A stretch of 8,382 nt of DNA, taken from NCBI GenBank assembly GCA_963923455.1, contig CAWULT010000167.1, positions 1-8,382 on the forward strand, given 5' to 3'. Origin of the DNA: CAWULT01 sp963923455. GTDB lineage: Bacteria; Acidobacteriota; Vicinamibacteria; Vicinamibacterales; UBA2999. This document shows, one piece after another, positions 6,606 to 8,382 of this stretch; position 1 is the stretch's first letter; every line of letters starts with the position of its first letter. A program made the position numbers and the translations under genes. Under the pieces are notes generated by a model. That model was not told where the DNA came from. It made no database searches and saw only the letters and a list, made by a program, of their open reading frames with translations.

Positions 6606-7079
6606 ATGCGCACGCGCCGCCTGCTCTCGCTGTTCGCCCTGGTCACCGCCATCACCGCGCCGGCCTGCGAGCGCCTGGCGTCGCGGGCACCAGCCTTCGA
6701 TGGAGTCGCCGACACCAAGGACCTGATGCGCGGTGTCGTCCAGCCGGCCGCGGCAGTGTACTGGAACTCGGTGGCCACGACCATCACGGAGCGGGGCACC
6801 GAGGAGAGGCAGCCGAGGACCGACGCCGAATGGCAGGCCGTCTGGGGCGCCGCGCTGACGCTGGCCGAGTCGGGGAACCTGCTGATGATTCCGCCGCGCG
6901 CCCAGTCGGACGACTCGTGGACGACGATGGCCGGCGGCATGGTTGCCGCCGGCCGCCGCGCCGCGGCCGCGGCCAGGGACCGGAAGCCCGAGGACGTGCT
7001 CGCCGCCGGCGAACAGATCTACACGGCCTGCACGCGGTGCCACACGAAGTACCTGGTCGACGTCACCGTGACCCCGTGA
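6606..7079 (+). CDS. Small exported c-type cytochrome, class II (cytochrome c'/c556-like)
   Basis: The product has 157 residues. An N-terminal export signal (about 1-20) is followed by C21 in APAC, a weak lipobox match, so it may be a lipoprotein. The heme site CTRCH (142-146) sits 12 residues from the C-terminus, and the preceding sequence is predicted largely helical. C-terminal heme attachment on a helical bundle is the layout of class II cytochromes. M41 in the first helix (DLMRGVV) is where c556-type proteins carry the sixth ligand, so a low-spin electron-transfer role is possible but inferred. The block DAEWQAVWGAALTLAESGNLLM (73-94) recalls acidobacterial relatives of this family. No ribosome site is seen before the ATG. 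The next gene starts 11 nt after the stop, or overlaps it if a GTG is used, so the two form a unit. It is a possible electron acceptor for the quinoprotein dehydrogenase, unproven. Confidence 0.85.
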   Translation: MRTRRLLSLFALVTAITAPACERLASRAPAFDGVADTKDLMRGVVQPAAAVYWNSVATTITERGTEERQPRTDAEWQAVWGAALTLAESGNLLMIPPRAQSDDSWTTMAGGMVAAGRRAAAAARDRKPEDVLAAGEQIYTACTRCHTKYLVDVTVTP

Positions 7080-7090
7080 TCGGTTCCCGC

Positions 7091-7924
7091 ATGCCCAGAC
7101 GCGCTCGCTCCGCGGTCGTTCTCGCCGTCCTGTGCGCGCCGGCTGTCGTGCTGGCGGCCGCGCTGTCGATTCCGGTCGGGGGCACCACCATCCAGATCCC
7201 GCTGCCCGAGGGTTTCGTCCGGGTGGACGGCGTGCTGGCACGGTGGGACGCGGCCACCGCGGCCTTCATCTCCCCGCAGAACCGGCGGCTGCTCGTCCTC
7301 GGCACGGCCGCCGACCGCGCAGCCCTCGAGGCCGGGTCGCCCCCCGACGCCGCGCGGACCTTCAACATCCAGGTCGCGCGCGCGGTCGAGTCCCAGGAGT
7401 TCGGCGAACGCACCTTCCGCGACGCCAAGGCCGACATCAGGGCCGGCATCGACCAGGTGCAGCGGCAACTCACGTCCGTCGCCACGTCGGTCGCGGCGCA
7501 GGGCAACCGGCGCCTCGCCCCTGAGGACATCGACGCGGCCCTCAACCTCGCCGACGCCGCGTTCGTGGGTTACTTTCGCGACACGCCCACGTCGCTCGGC
7601 GTCACGATGGCGATGAAGGTGGCGGGCAGCGGCGCCGCGCCCGAGCGGTTCGTCGTGGCCTTCGTCATGACGCCCGTCAACGGACGCCTGCTCAATCTCT
7701 ACGCCAACGCCCGCTACACGACAGAGGCCGACCGCACTTGGGCGGAAAACGCCGTCTCCACCTGGGCCGACGCGACGGTAGCCGCCAACCCGCGGGTCAC
7801 CGGCCCCGCGGGGAAGCCCTTCGACTGGGCTTCAGTGGCGCCGATGGCGGCCCTGGGTGTCGGCGCGCTCGTGGTCGTCTGGCTGGTCAGTCGGGCCACG
7901 CGGCAGAAGCGTCACGCGGGATGA
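7091..7924 (+). CDS. Membrane-anchored exported protein of unknown function
   Basis: I do not recognise the family. From the ATG at 7091 the product has 277 residues: an N-terminal signal (about 1-24, MPRRARSAVVLAVLC onward), an extracytoplasmic domain of about 225 residues, one C-terminal membrane helix (about 252-267, core LGVGALVVVWLVS) and a short basic tail RATRQKRHAG. The mature start IPVGGTTIQIPLPEGFVRVDG resembles the opening seen in several uncharacterised exported proteins. The middle (IDQVQRQLTSVATSVAAQGN) looks helical, followed by a beta-rich part (RFVVAFVMTPVNGRLLNLYANARY). There is no cysteine in the mature domain and no catalytic signature. An alternative start is the GTG at 7076, which overlaps the cytochrome stop in GTGA and would couple translation; I prefer the ATG because the signal peptide begins there. 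Pairing with the cytochrome gene suggests a shared role. It ends 6 bp from the convergent lipoprotein gene. Confidence 0.85.
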   Translation: MPRRARSAVVLAVLCAPAVVLAAALSIPVGGTTIQIPLPEGFVRVDGVLARWDAATAAFISPQNRRLLVLGTAADRAALEAGSPPDAARTFNIQVARAVESQEFGERTFRDAKADIRAGIDQVQRQLTSVATSVAAQGNRRLAPEDIDAALNLADAAFVGYFRDTPTSLGVTMAMKVAGSGAAPERFVVAFVMTPVNGRLLNLYANARYTTEADRTWAENAVSTWADATVAANPRVTGPAGKPFDWASVAPMAALGVGALVVVWLVSRATRQKRHAG

Positions 7925-7930
7925 CGCACC

Positions 7931-8382
7931 TCATCGTCTGGTCGCGGTGACCGCTCCCTCGGCGCGGCCCTCACAGGTCGTGGCCGTCTGCGTGCCGGAG
8001 AAGCCGCTGCCGGCGGCATTCACCGTCGCATCCCCGACGATGGTCGCGGCGCACCCACCCAGAGTGCTCTCGACGCGGTATTGAAACCGGCTCCCGACCA
8101 GGGTCCCCGTCAGCGGCAGGCGGATCTCCCCCGGCCGGCCTTCGCTCCAGACCACGGTGCCGGACACGGACGTCCCGGTCTGGGTCAGGACCAGTACCAC
8201 CTGATCGGTCTGTGAGGCGCCGACCGCTCCGCCGTCGTTGCGCTGCACGACGCGCCCGTTGAAGGTCGCGTCCCACGTTCCGGCGACGGTCACGACGGGC
8301 GGTGTGGGCGCCGCCGGCCCTCCCCCCCCGCCGCCGCACGCCGCGCCGACCATCAGCAGTGCAGTCACCGAGAGCCGCACCA
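7931..8382 (-). CDS. Small probable lipoprotein, beta-rich, unknown function (5' end at window edge)
   Basis: The minus-strand frame encodes MRLSVTALLMVGAACGGGG from a GTG at 8380: a short hydrophobic signal, then Cys15 followed by glycines. This is a lipoprotein-like layout, although VGAAC only loosely fits the lipobox. About 130 residues follow, rich in Gly, Thr and Val with alternating beta-strand patterns (AGTWDATFNG, QVVLVLTQTGTSVSGTVVW, LPLTGTLVGSRFQYRV), and two cysteines (GGCAATI and TTCEGR) that may pair. The look is of a small beta-barrel or beta-sandwich, and no function can be assigned. The two bases before the GTG (8381-8382, TG on the minus strand) would make ATG if the next base is A, so the true start is probably at 8383, outside the window. 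Convergent with the upstream plus-strand gene, only 6 bp apart. Confidence 0.75.
   Translation of the reverse strand, partial: VRLSVTALLMVGAACGGGGGGPAAPTPPVVTVAGTWDATFNGRVVQRNDGGAVGASQTDQVVLVLTQTGTSVSGTVVWSEGRPGEIRLPLTGTLVGSRFQYRVESTLGGCAATIVGDATVNAAGSGFSGTQTATTCEGRAEGAVTATRR
8322..8329. repeat. 8-base C tract (G tract on the coding strand) in the lipoprotein N-terminus
   Basis: Eight consecutive C on the plus strand encode part of the polyglycine run straight after the predicted lipidated cysteine. A length change of one base would frameshift the protein near its start. Mononucleotide runs of this size can be phase-variable, but they also occur by chance in GC-rich polyglycine codons. Confidence 0.6.

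Noticed and set aside
5141..7090. A long upstream extension of the plus-strand frame that ends at 7924
   Set aside because: This part lies opposite the sulfatase and across the cytochrome gene in another frame. Its composition is Arg/His/Ala-rich and without domains, and the real product begins at a signal peptide at 7091.
1..8382. A defence, CRISPR, toxin-antitoxin or mobile system in the window
   Set aside because: No repeats with regular spacing, transposase, integrase, nuclease or toxin motifs were found on either strand; the genes are envelope and metabolic types with uniform base composition.

Overview
This is a GC-rich window, roughly 70% G+C by eye, from a free-living heterotrophic bacterium. 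It is most likely a member of the Acidobacteriota, class Vicinamibacteria. Three things point there, by family knowledge and not by any search: a 'pkn-plus-propeller' Ser/Thr kinase opening with the LGPYEL / GAGGMGEVYRARD signature, a secreted protein with the TPWGDPDLQGTW motif that is typical of large acidobacterial paralogous families, and a mixture of secreted oxidoreductase and sulfatase genes. No mobile element, CRISPR array, tRNA or rRNA was seen.

Layout. Positions 1-1627 (-) hold the N-terminal 542 residues of a transmembrane Ser/Thr protein kinase with a PD40/TolB-like extracytoplasmic sensor; its C-terminus lies outside the window. Positions 1704-3794 (-) hold a complete secreted quinoprotein (PQQ) dehydrogenase of the glucose-dehydrogenase type, 76 bp upstream of the kinase and on the same strand. 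A 173-bp divergent intergenic region (3795-3967) carries back-to-back promoter candidates. It separates the dehydrogenase from a secreted uncharacterised protein at 3968-5131 (+). A perfect palindrome lies between that gene and a convergent arylsulfatase-type sulfatase at 5186-6514 (-). A second divergent region, with a plausible -10 box at 6559-6564, leads into a two-gene (+) unit: a small C-terminal-heme c-type cytochrome (6606-7079) and a membrane-anchored protein of unknown function (7091-7924). The last gene, at 7931-8382 (-), is a small probable lipoprotein whose start codon appears to fall one base beyond the window.

How the genes may work together. Six of the seven products carry export signals, and the kinase has one membrane segment placing its propeller outside the cytoplasm, so the window is almost wholly concerned with the cell envelope or periplasm. 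The quinoprotein dehydrogenase would oxidise a sugar or alcohol in the periplasm and needs an electron acceptor. A class II-like cytochrome is encoded 2.8 kb away, but a partnership between them is only inferred. The sulfatase would desulfate an external glycan or small ester. The strongest leads for unexplained biology are the divergent dehydrogenase/DPDLQGTW pair, whose two products both end in similar Gly/Arg/Pro-rich low-complexity stretches; the cytochrome plus membrane-anchored unknown pair; and the kinase, whose catalytic loop reads HGD instead of HRD. I do not see a clearly new defence, mobile or RNA-based system.
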